DNA of 64,000 nucleotides from Ectothiorhodospira magna (GCF_900110965.1 NZ_FOFO01000011.1:30444-94443), one strand, 5' to 3'; positions 1 through 10,629 are shown, counted from the stretch's first letter. A program made the numbers and translations. Notes: a model not told the origin generated them from the letters alone.

Positions 1-2084
1 ATCACGTCCTGATGACCGTCGGTGAGTTTGACATCCACCAGCCCGTCTCCTTCCCGCAGACCCACGGCAATGATGCCGTTGGAACGGGGACGGGAGAAAT
101 CCACCAGTGGGGTCTTTTTCACCACCCCCTCACTGGTGGCCATGAAGACGTAGACATCCTCCCGGTACTGACGCACCGGCAGGATGGCATTGATCCGCTC
201 CCCTTCCTCCAGGGGCAACAGGTTGACCATGGGACGACCCCGAGCGGTACGACTGCCCAGAGGCAGTTCATAGACCTTGAGCCAGTAGGCCTTGCCGCGA
301 CTGGAAAAGCACAAAATGGTGTCGTGGGTATTGGCCACCACCAGACGATCCACAAAATCCTCGTCGCGGAAGGTGGTGGCGGTCTTGCCCCGGCCCCCAC
401 GACGCTGGGCACGATAGGTGCTCAGGGGTTGATACTTGGCGTATCCGGCATGAGACAGGGTGACCACCACATCTTCCTCGGTGATCAGGTCTTCCAGGGT
501 CAGGTCAAGCTGGGTGCTGAGAATATGGGTCCGACGTTCATCCCCATACTGTTCCCGGATGATGTCCAGTTCCTCACGAATCACGGCCATCAAGCGGTCC
601 GGGCTGGCGAGGATCTCCAGCAAGTCATGGATGCGCGCCAACAGTTCCCGATACTCGGCAACGATTTTGTCCTGTTCCAGCCCGGTCAGGCGATGCAGAC
701 GCAGGTCTAAAATCGCTTGAACCTGAGTCTCGGACAGATGGTATCCATCCGCCTTGAGGCCCAGTTCCGGCGCCAGATCCTCCGGGCGAGAGGCCAGGGC
801 ACCAGCACGTTCCAGCATGGCGGTCACCGATCCGGGGTTCCAGCCCTGGGCCAGTAACGCCGCCTTGGCCTGGGCCGGGCTACCGGAGGCCTTGATCAAG
901 GCAATGACCTGATCGATATTGCCCAGGGCCACCGCCAGACCTTCCAGCACATGGGCACGGTCACGGGCCTTGCGCAACTCATAAATGGTCCGACGGGTCA
1001 CCACTTCCCGGCGATGACGCAGGAAGGCTTCCAGAATCTGCTTGAGATCCAGCAGGCGGGGCTGACCATCCACCAGCGCCACCATGTTGATGCCGAACAC
1101 GTTCTGCATCTGGGTGTGCTGATAAAGATTGTTGATGATCACCTCGGGGACTTCGCCGCGCTTGAGTTCCACCACCATGCGCATGCCGTCCTTGTCGGAT
1201 TCGTCCCGCAGTTCGCTGATGCCTTCGAGCTTTTTTTCCTTGACCAGTTCAGCAATGCGCTCCAGCAGACGGGCCTTGTTCACCTGATAGGGCAGTTCGG
1301 TGACGATGATGGACTGACGCCCGGTTCGCTCGTCGGTCTCGATCTCGGTGCGGGCGCGTACATAGATGCGGCCACGACCGGTACGGTAGGCCTCGTGGAT
1401 GCCCCGGTCCCCATTGATGGTGCCGGCGGTGGGAAAATCCGGCCCCGGCAGATGCGCCATCAGTCCGTCGATACCCAATTCCGGGTCATCAATCAGGGCA
1501 ATACAGGCATTCACCACCTCGGTGAGGTTATGGGGCGGGATGTTGGTGGCCATGCCCACCGCGATGCCGGCAGAGCCGTTGATCAGCAGATGGGGCAACT
1601 GGGCGGGGAAGACCGAGGGCTCGGACTCGGAGCCGTCGTAGTTGTCGACGAAATCGACGGTTTCCTTGTCGATGTCCACCAGCATTTCGTGGGCGATCCG
1701 GGCCATGCGCACTTCGGTGTATCGCATCGCCGCCGGAGCGTCGCCGTCCACGGAGCCGAAGTTGCCCTGTCCATCCACCAGCATGTAGCGCATGGAGAAG
1801 GGCTGGGCCATGCGCACGATGGTGTCGTAGACGGCGGAATCACCATGGGGGTGATATTTACCGATCACGTCACCCACCACGCGGGCGGATTTCTTGTAGG
1901 GTTTGTTCCAGTCGTTGCCCAACTCGCGCATGGCGAAGAGGACACGACGGTGTACCGGTTTGAGTCCATCCCGCACGTCGGGCAGGGCGCGTCCGATGAT
2001 GACACTCATCGCATAGTCCAGATAGGACTGGCGCATCTCGTCTTCGAGATTGACGGGGAGGATTTCTTTGGCGAATTCGGCCAT
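1..2084 (-). CDS. gyrA: DNA gyrase subunit A, 3' end beyond the window
   Basis: Reading from the ATG at 2084, the protein starts [20 protein letters not shown] and stays open to the window edge, about 694 residues of the usual 840-900. The missing part is most of the C-terminal beta-pinwheel. GyrA is the breakage-reunion subunit of the A2B2 gyrase, which introduces negative supercoils. The catalytic tyrosine is present as Tyr122 in [10 protein letters not shown]. The quinolone-resistance region reads [17 protein letters not shown], with Ser83 and Asp87 as in wild-type E. coli, so no target-site resistance substitution is seen at those two positions. The ribosome site is weak (AGAGAC). The long plus-strand open frame across 951-2222 is only its shadow. 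Confidence 0.97.
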   Translation of the reverse strand, partial: MAEFAKEILPVNLEDEMRQSYLDYAMSVIIGRALPDVRDGLKPVHRRVLFAMRELGNDWNKPYKKSARVVGDVIGKYHPHGDSAVYDTIVRMAQPFSMRYMLVDGQGNFGSVDGDAPAAMRYTEVRMARIAHEMLVDIDKETVDFVDNYDGSESEPSVFPAQLPHLLINGSAGIAVGMATNIPPHNLTEVVNACIALIDDPELGIDGLMAHLPGPDFPTAGTINGDRGIHEAYRTGRGRIYVRARTEIETDERTGRQSIIVTELPYQVNKARLLERIAELVKEKKLEGISELRDESDKDGMRMVVELKRGEVPEVIINNLYQHTQMQNVFGINMVALVDGQPRLLDLKQILEAFLRHRREVVTRRTIYELRKARDRAHVLEGLAVALGNIDQVIALIKASGSPAQAKAALLAQGWNPGSVTAMLERAGALASRPEDLAPELGLKADGYHLSETQVQAILDLRLHRLTGLEQDKIVAEYRELLARIHDLLEILASPDRLMAVIREELDIIREQYGDERRTHILSTQLDLTLEDLITEEDVVVTLSHAGYAKYQPLSTYRAQRRGGRGKTATTFRDEDFVDRLVVANTHDTILCFSSRGKAYWLKVYELPLGSRTARGRPMVNLLPLEEGERINAILPVRQYREDVYVFMATSEGVVKKTPLVDFSRPRSNGIIAVGLREGDGLVDVKLTDGHQDV

Positions 2085-2240
2085 TCAGTCTCTGGGCGTG
2101 ATGATGGGCGGAAAATTCAAGGGGTCAGAATACGCGGTGGATCATACCATAACAGCGCCTCTGCGGGTGCTCGATCCGGGGGGCTGGACAGCGTCATCCG
2201 CCCCGGTCTGGCGCCACGGTGAACGGGAGTGGATCGGTGC

Positions 2241-3317
2241 TCAAAACCGCAGTTCCAGCCCCATACCCACCGCCAGTGCCTCCCGCCGGAATGTCTCATG
2301 TTCTTCCCGTGGCCAGAAATAACCCGCAATCAAACGGCCCAATAGCCAGTCCTCATGCAGGGACTGCCGCCAGACGGTACGAACACCGTACTCGGCCACT
2401 TCCACGCGGGCATCCGTCTCGCCGCTGATCAAGGCTTCCAGGGATAAAAGGCGGTGAGTACCAAAGCTCCTGAACACCCCCACACTGCTGGACCAGACCA
2501 GCCCCTGGGTGGTTTCTGCAATGGTGCCACTGTTGCCCCAGCGAAATGACAGCTGCGGGGAATAGGCATATTCATAATTGAGCACCGTGGTGGCGCCAAA
2601 GCGATCATCCAGGGTCCAGAACACCGTTTCACGAAACTCGATGGCATTCCGTTCCGACAGCCACCACACCTTGCGGTAACGGGCCTGCAGGTAGATCTTG
2701 TAGGCGCTGCGGACACCCGCCCGCAGATCGATATGCTCCCGCAGGGCATAGCCCAGACCGGTAAAGGGGGTCTGATCCTCCCGGCGACTTTCCTCCAGCA
2801 ACTGATCCTGGCGGGAAAAGGCTTCCGGCTGATCCCTGATCAGTTCATCTTCGTTATCCAGACCAAAAAACAGGTAGGCCCGATCCTTGAGGTTGGGCAG
2901 GTCCATCCGGGCGCCGAGGCGCAGATTGGTATTGAGGGAACGGTCCTGCCGCCACAGAGTATTGAGCTTCAGGTCGCCGGATACGCCCCGACCCTCCTTG
3001 AAGGCATCCTCATCCCCAAACCAGCCATCAATCCCTCGTGCGATCCAGTCCGTAGTGCCGTACAGACCACTGCGGGTGCAATCCAGCATGTCAATGACAT
3101 GGCCGCCACAACGGGACCACCAGGGCCACGGCCCGAAAGTCATCGGGGCCGGTGCCGGAGGCGACAAACAGCCGGGCGGATCGGGAAACCCGGTGCATGG
3201 CACATCGGGCATGTAGTCGCAGCCATCAAGCGGACAATGACGCTGGGGCTGGGCCACGGCAAGACCGGGCACCAGACACAAGCCGGCGATGATGACAACG
3301 GGAAAAAGACGATGCAT
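2241..3317 (-). CDS. Outer-membrane beta-barrel protein, unknown function
   Basis: A 358-residue protein that I do not recognise as a named family. I chose the ATG at 3317 because it follows AAGGA with good spacing and begins a clear signal peptide (MHRLFPVVIIAGLCLVPGLAVAQ). A longer frame to 3404 exists but would bury the signal. The mature N-terminus has several cysteines (HCPLDGCDYMPDVPC, CLSP). The rest alternates short beta-like stretches rich in Tyr, Trp and Arg and ends in Phe (GLELRF), the usual C-terminal signature of proteins inserted by the BAM complex. It lies upstream of gyrA in the same direction with a 156-bp gap, so co-transcription is uncertain. Confidence 0.7.
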   Translation of the reverse strand: MHRLFPVVIIAGLCLVPGLAVAQPQRHCPLDGCDYMPDVPCTGFPDPPGCLSPPAPAPMTFGPWPWWSRCGGHVIDMLDCTRSGLYGTTDWIARGIDGWFGDEDAFKEGRGVSGDLKLNTLWRQDRSLNTNLRLGARMDLPNLKDRAYLFFGLDNEDELIRDQPEAFSRQDQLLEESRREDQTPFTGLGYALREHIDLRAGVRSAYKIYLQARYRKVWWLSERNAIEFRETVFWTLDDRFGATTVLNYEYAYSPQLSFRWGNSGTIAETTQGLVWSSSVGVFRSFGTHRLLSLEALISGETDARVEVAEYGVRTVWRQSLHEDWLLGRLIAGYFWPREEHETFRREALAVGMGLELRF

Positions 3318-3470
3318 GAAAAATCCTTGCCCTGGTAAGGCCATGGCATCCAGACAAACCCGGCACGGCATCCGGGTTGTTCTGGATCGTTTCCATCCCG
3401 GCATCCTTGCATGATGACCGTGCCGTGCCGGCCATCAGGCAGACACATCTGCCCCATACCCACCGTTGCG

Positions 3471-4529
3471 TCAGGTTTTGGCCCCCATCAGCAACGCCAT
3501 GTTCTCCTGATCAGGCTGTGCCACCACCCCTTTTTCGGTCACGATGGCGTCAATCAATTCCGCGGGGGTGACATCAAAGGCCGGGTTCCAGGCCCCTGCC
3601 CCATCGGCGGCCACTCGCTTGCCGGCCAGTTCCAGCACCTCCTCGGTGCCTCGCTGTTCGATGGGAATGGCACTGCCATCGGCCGCCTCCATGTCGATGG
3701 TGGTGGTGGGGGCCACCACCATGAAGCGCACCCCGTGATGCCGGGCCAGTATCGCCAGGCCATAGGTGCCGATCTTGTTGGCGGCATCGCCGTTGGCGGC
3801 AATCCGGTCCGCGCCCACGATCACCCAACTGATCCGGCCTTCCCGCATCAGACTGGCGGCGGCACCCTCACACAGCAGGCTCACCGGGATGCGGTCCTGC
3901 ACCAGTTCCCAGGCGGTCAGACGCGATCCTTGCAGCCAGGGGCGGGTTTCGTCGGCAAAGACATGGGGAATCAGGCCCTTGGCATAGGCACTGCGAATCA
4001 CCCCCAGGGCGGTGCCATAGCCACCGGTGGCCAGGGAGCCGGTATTGCAATGGGTCAGCACCGCCTTGCCAGGCTCGATCAGGGCGGCGCCCAGTTCGCC
4101 CATGCGGCGGTTGCCTTCGATATCGTCGTGATGGATGCGCTCGGCTTCCAGCAACAGTTCTGCGGTGGGGTCGACGCCGTCGGGCAGACGGTCCATGAGC
4201 CGGCGCATATGGTCCAGGGCCCAGAACAGGTTCACGGCGGTGGGACGGGAGGCCGCCAGGGTGTCCAGGTCCGCCTGCATGGCGTCCCGCCAATGGGCCG
4301 GGTCTCGGGTCCAGGCATGGCGGGCGGACAGAACCACCCCATACGCGGCCGTCACCCCAATGGCTGGGGCGCCGCGCACCACCATGTCACGGATGGCCAC
4401 CGCCGTTTCCGGCGCCGTATCCAGATCCAGATAGACGGATTCATGGGGAAGGCGCCGCTGATCCAGCAGGCGCAGGTGGGTGCCGGTCCACTGCACGGCA
4501 CGAATGGAGTCATGGGCATGTGTGTTCAT
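3471..4529 (-). CDS. mtnA: S-methyl-5-thioribose-1-phosphate isomerase
   Basis: Converts methylthioribose-1-phosphate to methylthioribulose-1-phosphate in methionine salvage. The 352-residue protein has the usual length. It carries the conserved [18 protein letters not shown] segment with the catalytic cysteine, and [19 protein letters not shown] with the catalytic aspartate. The start [14 protein letters not shown] at 4529 matches the family; the frame stays open further upstream but that extension would enter the divergent intergenic region. It is divergent from mtaD, a neighbour acting on a related metabolite (methylthioadenosine), which suggests a salvage pair. No mtnB, mtnC, mtnD or mtnK is present nearby. 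Confidence 0.95.
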   Translation of the reverse strand: MNTHAHDSIRAVQWTGTHLRLLDQRRLPHESVYLDLDTAPETAVAIRDMVVRGAPAIGVTAAYGVVLSARHAWTRDPAHWRDAMQADLDTLAASRPTAVNLFWALDHMRRLMDRLPDGVDPTAELLLEAERIHHDDIEGNRRMGELGAALIEPGKAVLTHCNTGSLATGGYGTALGVIRSAYAKGLIPHVFADETRPWLQGSRLTAWELVQDRIPVSLLCEGAAASLMREGRISWVIVGADRIAANGDAANKIGTYGLAILARHHGVRFMVVAPTTTIDMEAADGSAIPIEQRGTEEVLELAGKRVAADGAGAWNPAFDVTPAELIDAIVTEKGVVAQPDQENMALLMGAKT

Positions 4530-4637
4530 GGAGCGGAATTGTATGTCTGCCGTGACTCCGCCGCCAGTGTCCTGGATCAACCTCGGCAACGATGTATTGC
4601 TTGCCCACTGTTGCGGGGTACGGTTATCTTTTCCAGC

Positions 4638-5975
4638 ATGAAACACGTCGAAAAAATGATCTCCGCCCGCTGGATCATCCCGGTGGAACCGGACAACCAG
4701 GTTCTGGACCATCACACCCTGGTCATCCACGAGGGCCGCATACTGGATCGGCTGCCCACCGCCGAGGCGGAACGGCGCTACCAGGCTGACAGCCACCGCC
4801 GCCTGGATCGCCACGCCCTCATCCCGGGCCTGATCAATGCCCACACCCACTCGCCGATGACCCTGCTGCGGGGGCTGGCCGATGACCTACCCCTGATGGA
4901 CTGGCTGCAGAACCATATCTGGCCCGCCGAGGGGCGCTTCGTCGCCGAAGACTTCGTCCACGACGGCAGCCTGCTGGCCGCCGCCGAAATGCTGCGGGGC
5001 GGCACCACCTGTTTCAATGACATGTATTTCTTCCCGGAAACCACCGCCCTGGTGGCCTCCCAAGTGGGTATCCGGGCAGCCATTGGCCTGATCGTCATCG
5101 ACTTTCCCAGCCGCTGGGCCGCCAACGGCGATGAATACATCGCCAAGGGCCTGGAAATCCATGATCGCCACAAGGGCAACGCCCTGCTCTCCTTCTGCTT
5201 TGCCCCCCATGCCCCCTACACGGTGTCCGACGCCCCCCTGAAGCGGCTGGTGACTTTGGCCAATCAGTTGGACCTGCCCATTCACATGCACATCCATGAA
5301 ACCGCCCATGAGGTCAATGAGGCCACCGCCCGCTTCGGTGTCCGTCCCCTGGAGCGACTGGCCGGACTGGGCCTGAGCGGTCACCATCTCATGGCCATCC
5401 ACATGACCCAGCTGCAACCGGCGGAGATCACCCACCTGGCCCAGGCCGGCACCCATGTGGTCCACTGCCCCGAATCCAACCTGAAACTGGCCTCCGGCTT
5501 CTGCCCGGTACAGACCCTGCTGGAGGCGGGGGTCAACGTGGCCCTGGGTACCGACGGTACCGCCAGCAACAACGATCTGGACATGTTCGGCGAGATGCGC
5601 ACCGCCGCCCTGCTGGCCAAGGGAGTCAGTGGCAACGCGGCGGCCCTGCCCGCCCATACCGCCCTGCGCATGGCCACCCTCAACGGTGCCCGGGCCCTGG
5701 GCCTGGCCGATGACATCGGTTCCCTGGTCCCCGGCAAGCAGGCAGACATCACCGCGGTATTCATGGACGATCTGGAATGCCGGCCAGTCTATGACCCGGT
5801 GTCCCACCTGATCTATACCTGCGGCCGCCATCAGGTCAGCGATGTCTGGGTGGCGGGCCGTCCCTTGCTGCGGGACCGCCAGCTCACCACCATTGACGAG
5901 GCCGACCTGCACCGGCGCATCGGCATCTGGCAGGAGAAGATCGCCAGGGCGGATCATCAGACCGTCGCCGAATGA
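4638..5975 (+). CDS. mtaD: 5-methylthioadenosine/S-adenosylhomocysteine deaminase (TRZ/ATZ amidohydrolase)
   Basis: A 445-residue metal-dependent amidohydrolase of the TRZ/ATZ branch, expected to deaminate methylthioadenosine and S-adenosylhomocysteine to their inosine forms. Metal ligands are visible as [11 protein letters not shown] (HxH), the histidine of HIHETAHEV, the histidine in MAIHMTQL and the aspartate in [18 protein letters not shown]. The start [15 protein letters not shown] at 4638 gives the standard N-terminus. An open frame runs back to 3411 but overlaps mtnA on the other strand and is not coding. The gene is followed after about 120 bp by ubiG. Exact substrate preference within the family cannot be read from motifs alone. 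Confidence 0.9.
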   Translation: MKHVEKMISARWIIPVEPDNQVLDHHTLVIHEGRILDRLPTAEAERRYQADSHRRLDRHALIPGLINAHTHSPMTLLRGLADDLPLMDWLQNHIWPAEGRFVAEDFVHDGSLLAAAEMLRGGTTCFNDMYFFPETTALVASQVGIRAAIGLIVIDFPSRWAANGDEYIAKGLEIHDRHKGNALLSFCFAPHAPYTVSDAPLKRLVTLANQLDLPIHMHIHETAHEVNEATARFGVRPLERLAGLGLSGHHLMAIHMTQLQPAEITHLAQAGTHVVHCPESNLKLASGFCPVQTLLEAGVNVALGTDGTASNNDLDMFGEMRTAALLAKGVSGNAAALPAHTALRMATLNGARALGLADDIGSLVPGKQADITAVFMDDLECRPVYDPVSHLIYTCGRHQVSDVWVAGRPLLRDRQLTTIDEADLHRRIGIWQEKIARADHQTVAE

Positions 5976-6094
5976 GCCGGGACTGGCACTCGGGCCGCTC
6001 CCACCGGGACCACACCCGGAGGATTCCGGCGCCAGGTGGATAAAATGTCGCCCCGGTGAGTACAATGCCCCATCATTCCAGCAGACCGATCCCC

Positions 6095-6808
6095 ATGTCC
6101 GAGACCCATCACAACGTCGACCCCGCCGAGATCGCCAAGTTTGCCGACATGGCCCACCGCTGGTGGGACCCCAGTGGCGAATGCCGCCCCCTGCACGAGA
6201 TCAATCCCCTGCGCCTGGACTACGTCAATGAAGGCTGCGGCGGCCTCAAGGGCCTCAAGGTGCTGGACGTGGGCTGCGGCGGCGGCCTGCTGGCGGAAGC
6301 CATGGCCCAGCGGGGCGCCCAGGTCACCGGCATCGACATGAGCGAGGACGGTCTGGGGGTGGCCCGCATGCATCTGCTGGAATCCGGCCTGACGGTGGAT
6401 TACCAGAAAGCCTCCGCCGAAATGCTGGCCCGAACCGTACCCGACACCTTCGATGTGGTCACCTGCATGGAAATGCTGGAGCATGTCCCCGATCCGGGGT
6501 CGGTGGTCCATGCCTGCGCCCGTCTGGTGAAACCCGGCGGTCATGTCTTCTTCGCCACCCTCAACCGCACCCCCCAGGCCTTTGCCATGGCCATCCTGGG
6601 GGCGGAATACCTCATGCGCATGTTGCCCAAGGGCACCCATGACTACGCCCGCTTCGTCCGCCCCTCGGAACTGGCCCAATGGATGCGGGAGACCGATCTG
6701 AGCCTCCACGAACTGATGGGTATCCATTACCAGTTGCTCTCCGGCACCTACCGGCTGGGTCCCGGGGTGGACATCAATTATCTGGCTCACGCCATCCGCA
6801 AAGCCTGA
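6095..6808 (+). CDS. ubiG: Ubiquinone biosynthesis O-methyltransferase
   Basis: SAM-dependent methyltransferase that performs both O-methylation steps of ubiquinone synthesis. The 237-residue protein has the UbiG N-terminus (VDPAEIAKFADMAHRWWDP), the SAM-binding motif I VLDVGCGGGLLAE, and the family segment VTCMEMLEHVPDP. I prefer the ATG at 6095 (MSETHHNVDP) because it matches homologues. A GTG at 6056 and an ATG at 6065 are alternatives, and none has a strong ribosome site. The next gene begins 3 bp after the stop, and ubiG-mupP is a common gammaproteobacterial pair. Confidence 0.95.
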   Translation: MSETHHNVDPAEIAKFADMAHRWWDPSGECRPLHEINPLRLDYVNEGCGGLKGLKVLDVGCGGGLLAEAMAQRGAQVTGIDMSEDGLGVARMHLLESGLTVDYQKASAEMLARTVPDTFDVVTCMEMLEHVPDPGSVVHACARLVKPGGHVFFATLNRTPQAFAMAILGAEYLMRMLPKGTHDYARFVRPSELAQWMRETDLSLHELMGIHYQLLSGTYRLGPGVDINYLAHAIRKA

Positions 6809-6811
6809 TCC

Positions 6812-7507
6812 ATGCCCGGCTCCGATCCCCTGCGTACCGTGCTGTTCGATCTGGACGGCACCCTGGCGGACACCGCCCCGGACATGTACGCCGCCCTGGC
6901 CGCCCTGCAACGGGAACAGGGCGTGCCGATGCTGCCCTTCGAGGCGGTTCGCAACCAGGTTTCCCACGGCGGCGCGGCCCTGGTCAGACTGGCCTTTCCC
7001 GACGCCGAGGGGGACCGGTTCGAGACCCTTCGGCAACGGTTCCTGACCCTGTACGCCGAGCATTACCTGTGCCGGGACACCGGTCTGTTTCCCGGCATGG
7101 AGACCCTGCTCGATACCATCGAACGCCTGGGCATGAACTGGGGCATCGTCACCAACAAGCCGGCCTGGCTCACCGATCCCCTGGTGCGCGCCATGGACCT
7201 GCACCAACGGGCCGTCACCGTCATCAGCGGCGACACCACCCCCCAGCGCAAGCCCCATCCCATGCCCATGCTGCTGGCCTGTGAACAGGCGGCCTGCCAA
7301 CCGGCCGAATGTCTGTACGTGGGGGATGCGGAGCGGGACATCCAGGCCGGGCGCGCCACCGGCACCCACACCCTGGTGGCCCTCTACGGCTATATCGACG
7401 ACCCCCAGGCCCCCGCCACTTGGGGCGCGGATGGGGCCATCGATCACCCGGAGCAGATCCTGCCCTGGCTCCCCGCCGAGTCCCGGGTGGGGATCACCTT
7501 ACGATGA
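6812..7507 (+). CDS. mupP: HAD phosphatase, probably N-acetylmuramic acid 6-phosphate phosphatase MupP (Gph-like)
   Basis: A 231-residue haloacid-dehalogenase-type phosphatase. Motif I is LFDLDGTLADTAPD with the nucleophilic aspartate. Motif II is the threonine in GIVTNKPAW, and motifs III/IV are RKPHP and YVGDAERDIQAG. Such proteins are often annotated as phosphoglycolate phosphatase (gph). The position directly after ubiG is the one MupP occupies in Pseudomonas, where it acts in peptidoglycan recycling, so I favour MupP by context. Phosphoglycolate phosphatase remains possible, particularly in an autotroph. The stop overlaps the next start by 4 bp (ATGA). Confidence 0.8.
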   Translation: MPGSDPLRTVLFDLDGTLADTAPDMYAALAALQREQGVPMLPFEAVRNQVSHGGAALVRLAFPDAEGDRFETLRQRFLTLYAEHYLCRDTGLFPGMETLLDTIERLGMNWGIVTNKPAWLTDPLVRAMDLHQRAVTVISGDTTPQRKPHPMPMLLACEQAACQPAECLYVGDAERDIQAGRATGTHTLVALYGYIDDPQAPATWGADGAIDHPEQILPWLPAESRVGITLR

Positions 7508-8991
7508 ACAGATATCTGCCCCTGCGTCTGGGCACCGCCCTGATCGCGGTACTGCTCATGGCCCTGGCCTGGTGGATGGTACTGGCCGCCGAACGGGGCG
7601 TGCAGAGTCTGTCCCTCACTCAGGATGGCGTCCCTGTCACCCTGCTGCTGCCCGCCGTGACCGAACCGGTACCGGGGGTGGTCATGGCCCACGGCTTTGC
7701 CGGCTCCGAACGGTTGATGCGCCATTGGGCGCTGACCCTGGCCCAGGCCGGTGTGGTGGTAGCCCTGCCGGACCTGAGTGGTCACGGTCGCAATCAGGCC
7801 CCCCTGGACTGGTGGAATGATCCAGAACAGTTTCAGCGGGATGTCCAGACCGCCCTGGATCTGCTGCTGAGTCGCCCGGAAGTGGATCACCGGCGCCTGG
7901 GGCTGCTGGGACATTCCCTGGGAGCCGGGGCCGCCATTGACGCCGGCAGGCTGCGCCTGGACGATGTCAGCGCCGTGGTGGCCATCTCCCCCGGCCAGAG
8001 CGAGGTCGGCCCGGACAGCCCCCGCAACCTGATGCTCATGGCCGGCGCCTGGGAAGGCCCCTTCCTGGCGGCGGCGAACACCCTGCTGGAACAGGCCGGC
8101 GGCGAGGGGGGAGATCCCCTGCAGGGCACCGCCCGCGCCCTCACCGTCATTCCCCAGGCCGAACACATCGGCATCCTGTTCCGCCAGGATGCCCACGCTG
8201 CTTCCCTGGACTGGTTTGCTCGCGCCTGGGATCTTTCCATCCCGGACGTTTCCCCCAATCCCACCCTGGCCTGGTGGCTGCTGCACCTGCTGGCCGTGCT
8301 GATCCTGTGGCACGCCCTGGTTCCCCTGTTCGCTCAACGGGAATCGCCCTCTTTGCTGGGATTGCCCCCGGACTGGCTGGATCACACCCGCCGCCCCCTG
8401 CTGCGGGCCACCCTGAGCGGCATCGGCGCCACCCTGGCCCTGATCGGTATTGGTGAGGTGATCTATCTGGATGGACTGGGGGGCATGCTGGTGAGTCCCC
8501 AGTTCGCCCTCTGGCTGGCCCTGGCCGGCCTGTTCTGGCTGGCCCTGGGCACCCGGCCGCCCCGCCCGGAATGGGCGGACCTGGGCTGGGGCATGGTCAT
8601 GTTCGGCGTGCTGATGCTGGCCTTTGGTGTGCTCGGCGCCAAGGTCTGGCTGGCCTGGTGGCCCCCGCTGCACCGCCTGCCCTATCTGCCGGTACTGACG
8701 GTGCTGATCCTGCCCTGGGCCGTGGCCCTGTCCACCGCCCTGCTGGGACGGGAGGGTATCCGGGGTTTCGCCCTGGGCCTGGGCATTGCCCTGGTGACCA
8801 TGGTCACCGTCGGCATTGCCGCCGCCCTGGTGGACGGCATGATGTTCCTGCTCATCATCCTGCCCCTGCTGCCGGTGATGCTGGCCCTGCCCCTGCTGGT
8901 GAGCCTGCCGGCGCAACGGCCCTGGGCCGGGGGGCTGGCCATGGCCGCCTTCCTGGGCTGGACCCTGACCATGATGTTTCCGCTGATTTAA
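7504..8991 (+). CDS. Membrane-bound alpha/beta hydrolase
   Basis: A 495-residue protein with an N-terminal transmembrane anchor (about residues 7-29) and an extracytoplasmic or cytoplasmic alpha/beta-hydrolase domain. That domain has an oxyanion segment VMAHGFAGSE and a nucleophile elbow GHSLGAGAAID. About six or seven hydrophobic segments follow from about residue 255 to the end. The combination of a hydrolase and a polytopic C-terminus is seen in conserved gammaproteobacterial proteins of unknown substrate. It starts in a 4-bp overlap with mupP, so the three genes ubiG-mupP-hydrolase likely form one transcript. I cannot assign a substrate. Confidence 0.75.
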   Translation: MNRYLPLRLGTALIAVLLMALAWWMVLAAERGVQSLSLTQDGVPVTLLLPAVTEPVPGVVMAHGFAGSERLMRHWALTLAQAGVVVALPDLSGHGRNQAPLDWWNDPEQFQRDVQTALDLLLSRPEVDHRRLGLLGHSLGAGAAIDAGRLRLDDVSAVVAISPGQSEVGPDSPRNLMLMAGAWEGPFLAAANTLLEQAGGEGGDPLQGTARALTVIPQAEHIGILFRQDAHAASLDWFARAWDLSIPDVSPNPTLAWWLLHLLAVLILWHALVPLFAQRESPSLLGLPPDWLDHTRRPLLRATLSGIGATLALIGIGEVIYLDGLGGMLVSPQFALWLALAGLFWLALGTRPPRPEWADLGWGMVMFGVLMLAFGVLGAKVWLAWWPPLHRLPYLPVLTVLILPWAVALSTALLGREGIRGFALGLGIALVTMVTVGIAAALVDGMMFLLIILPLLPVMLALPLLVSLPAQRPWAGGLAMAAFLGWTLTMMFPLI

Positions 8992-8992
8992 G

Positions 8993-9011
8993 CCGCCCGG
9001 CGCGGTTTTTT
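8993..9011 (+). terminator. Possible weak intrinsic terminator
   Basis: A short CCGC/GCGG stem is followed by six T residues just after the hydrolase stop, between convergent transcripts. The stem is only 4 bp, so this is a tentative call. Confidence 0.4.
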
Positions 9012-9042
9012 CAGGCGGGGCCGGAGCCGTCAGGGTGCCTGT

Positions 9043-9306
9043 TCAGCGCATGCGTTGCCACAGATCCGCCACATGGGCCACCAGTCCTCCCAGCAACCAG
9101 AAGGAGATCCAGTACCACTCGGCCCCGGTCAGCGCCGCCCGCAGGGCCAGCATGAGGGACACGCCGGCCAGCAGGAAGGGCCAGAGCCGGACAAAGGCAA
9201 TCCCCCGGCCGGTACGGCGATGCCAAAGGCCCAGCAAGGCCGCCTCCAGGACCATGGCCAGGATGATCAGGTCGATGATCAGACCGGAGGCAAACCACTG
9301 GGCCAT
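9043..9306 (-). CDS. Small membrane protein at the end of the bchG-bchP arm
   Basis: An 87-residue, strongly hydrophobic protein (MAQWFASGLIIDLIILAMVL...) with about three predicted membrane helices and a basic loop (WHRRTGRG). It starts 10 bp after the bchP stop with a GAGG ribosome site, so it is very likely translated from the same transcript. I do not recognise the family. The location suggests a role linked to late bacteriochlorophyll synthesis or pigment handling, but that is inference from position only. Confidence 0.7.
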   Translation of the reverse strand: MAQWFASGLIIDLIILAMVLEAALLGLWHRRTGRGIAFVRLWPFLLAGVSLMLALRAALTGAEWYWISFWLLGGLVAHVADLWQRMR

Positions 9307-9316
9307 GACTCGACCC

Positions 9317-10504
9317 TCAGACCTTGGAAATGCCCAGCAGATGGCCCATATCCTTGAAGAAGATACGGATCTGGGCCAGGGGACGGGTCCGCACCAGCTT
9401 CTTGTACATGTAGGACTGCCAGGTCAGCTCCTGCACGTCCTTGTCCCGGCAGATGGCCACGAAGCGCTCCCGGCGCTTGTCGTTGATGTACCAGAAGCGC
9501 TGCATGATGCCCAGCACCCAGAAGACCTGACCGTGGAGCTTCATGAAGCGCTTGCGGGCCAGTTTCAGATCCGCCGGCTTGCCGGAGGTGAGGAAACTGT
9601 GTACGGCTTCCGCCGCCAGACGCCCCCCCAGCATGGCGTAGTAGATGCCCTCGCCGGAGGCGGGCGCCACCACGCCGGCGGCATCCCCGGCCAGCAGGAC
9701 GTCACGGCCATTGTCCCAGCATTTCATCGGGTACAGGGGGATGGGCGCCCCCTCGCGGCGCAGGGTCTCGCAGTCTTCCATGCCGGCGGCCTTTCTCAAC
9801 TCATCCACCGCGCCCTTCAGGGAGAAGCCGCGATGGGCGGAACCAACCCCCACGCTGACGGTGTCGCCGTGGGGGAAGACCCAGGCATAGAAATCCGGGG
9901 ACAGGGAGCCGCGATAATAGACATCACAGCGTTCGGGATCATATTCCGCGTCCGGCCGGGTGGGACGACTGATGATCTCATGGTAGGCGGCCACATGGGG
10001 GATCTTGTCGGCGCCGGGGACTTCCTGACGGGCCACGGCAGAACGGGCGCCATCGGCGCCGATCACCGCCCGCGCACGCACCCCCACCACGTCGTCGTCG
10101 GCATTCTTGTAATGCACCACGGCGGTGCCGTCGGCGTCACGGTCGATCTTCTCGTAGGTGCCCACGCGGCGCTCGGCACCGGCCTGCTCGGCCCGGTCCC
10201 GCAGCCAGGGGTCGAAGGTCTTGCGGTCCACCATGCCCACGTAACCGCCGTCGATGGGCATGTCCACCTTGCGGTCGGAGGGAGAGAACATGCGGGCGCA
10301 GCGAATCTTGGCCACCAGCACCTCTTCCGGCACGTCAAACTCGGTCATGAGGATGGGGGGGATGGCGCCGCCGCAGGGCTTGATGCGCCCTTCCCGGTCC
10401 AGCAACAACACCTTGCGCCCGGCCCTGGCCAGATCGGTGGCGGCCGTTGCCCCGGCGGGACCGCCGCCGACCACGACCACGTCATAGGTTTCCATCTCAG
10501 CCAT
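9317..10504 (-). CDS. bchP: Geranylgeranyl diphosphate/bacteriochlorophyll geranylgeranyl reductase
   Basis: Reduces the geranylgeranyl tail of bacteriochlorophyll (or the free diphosphate) to phytyl. The 395-residue protein opens with the Rossmann FAD motif [21 protein letters not shown], followed by DREGRIKPCGGAIPP and the second dinucleotide-site segment VLLAGDAAGVVAPASGEGIYYAM, all typical of BchP/ChlP. I chose the ATG at 10504 because AAAGGTG sits 8 nt upstream; a GTG at 10513 is possible. An intrinsic terminator lies between bchG and this gene, so it may depend on readthrough or have its own promoter. Confidence 0.96.
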   Translation of the reverse strand: MAEMETYDVVVVGGGPAGATAATDLARAGRKVLLLDREGRIKPCGGAIPPILMTEFDVPEEVLVAKIRCARMFSPSDRKVDMPIDGGYVGMVDRKTFDPWLRDRAEQAGAERRVGTYEKIDRDADGTAVVHYKNADDDVVGVRARAVIGADGARSAVARQEVPGADKIPHVAAYHEIISRPTRPDAEYDPERCDVYYRGSLSPDFYAWVFPHGDTVSVGVGSAHRGFSLKGAVDELRKAAGMEDCETLRREGAPIPLYPMKCWDNGRDVLLAGDAAGVVAPASGEGIYYAMLGGRLAAEAVHSFLTSGKPADLKLARKRFMKLHGQVFWVLGIMQRFWYINDKRRERFVAICRDKDVQELTWQSYMYKKLVRTRPLAQIRIFFKDMGHLLGISKV

Positions 10505-10560
10505 TTGCTTCACCTTTGTCCAGCTCCGCGGCCAGCTACCGCACCACGGAAAAAAGTCAC

Positions 10561-10601
10561 AAAAAAGGGGAGTCCGGCGAACCTGTCCGCCGCGACTCCC
10601 C
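10561..10601 (-). terminator. Intrinsic terminator/attenuator between bchG and bchP
   Basis: On the minus strand an 8-bp stem, GGGGAGTC paired with GACTCCCC, encloses a GC-rich inner segment and is followed by TTTTTTGTG. It lies directly after the bchG stop and ahead of bchP, so it would set a lower level of bchP-orf87 mRNA relative to bchG. Confidence 0.7.
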
Positions 10602-10629
10602 CCCGAAAATCACCCTGGCAAGGTGCTGA

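Noticed and set aside
951..2222. A 423-residue plus-strand frame rich in His, Gly and Val
   Set aside because: It is antisense to gyrA, whose catalytic and QRDR motifs are clear on the minus strand.
5957..7447. A 496-residue minus-strand frame
   Set aside because: It is antisense to ubiG and mupP, both of which have intact motifs.
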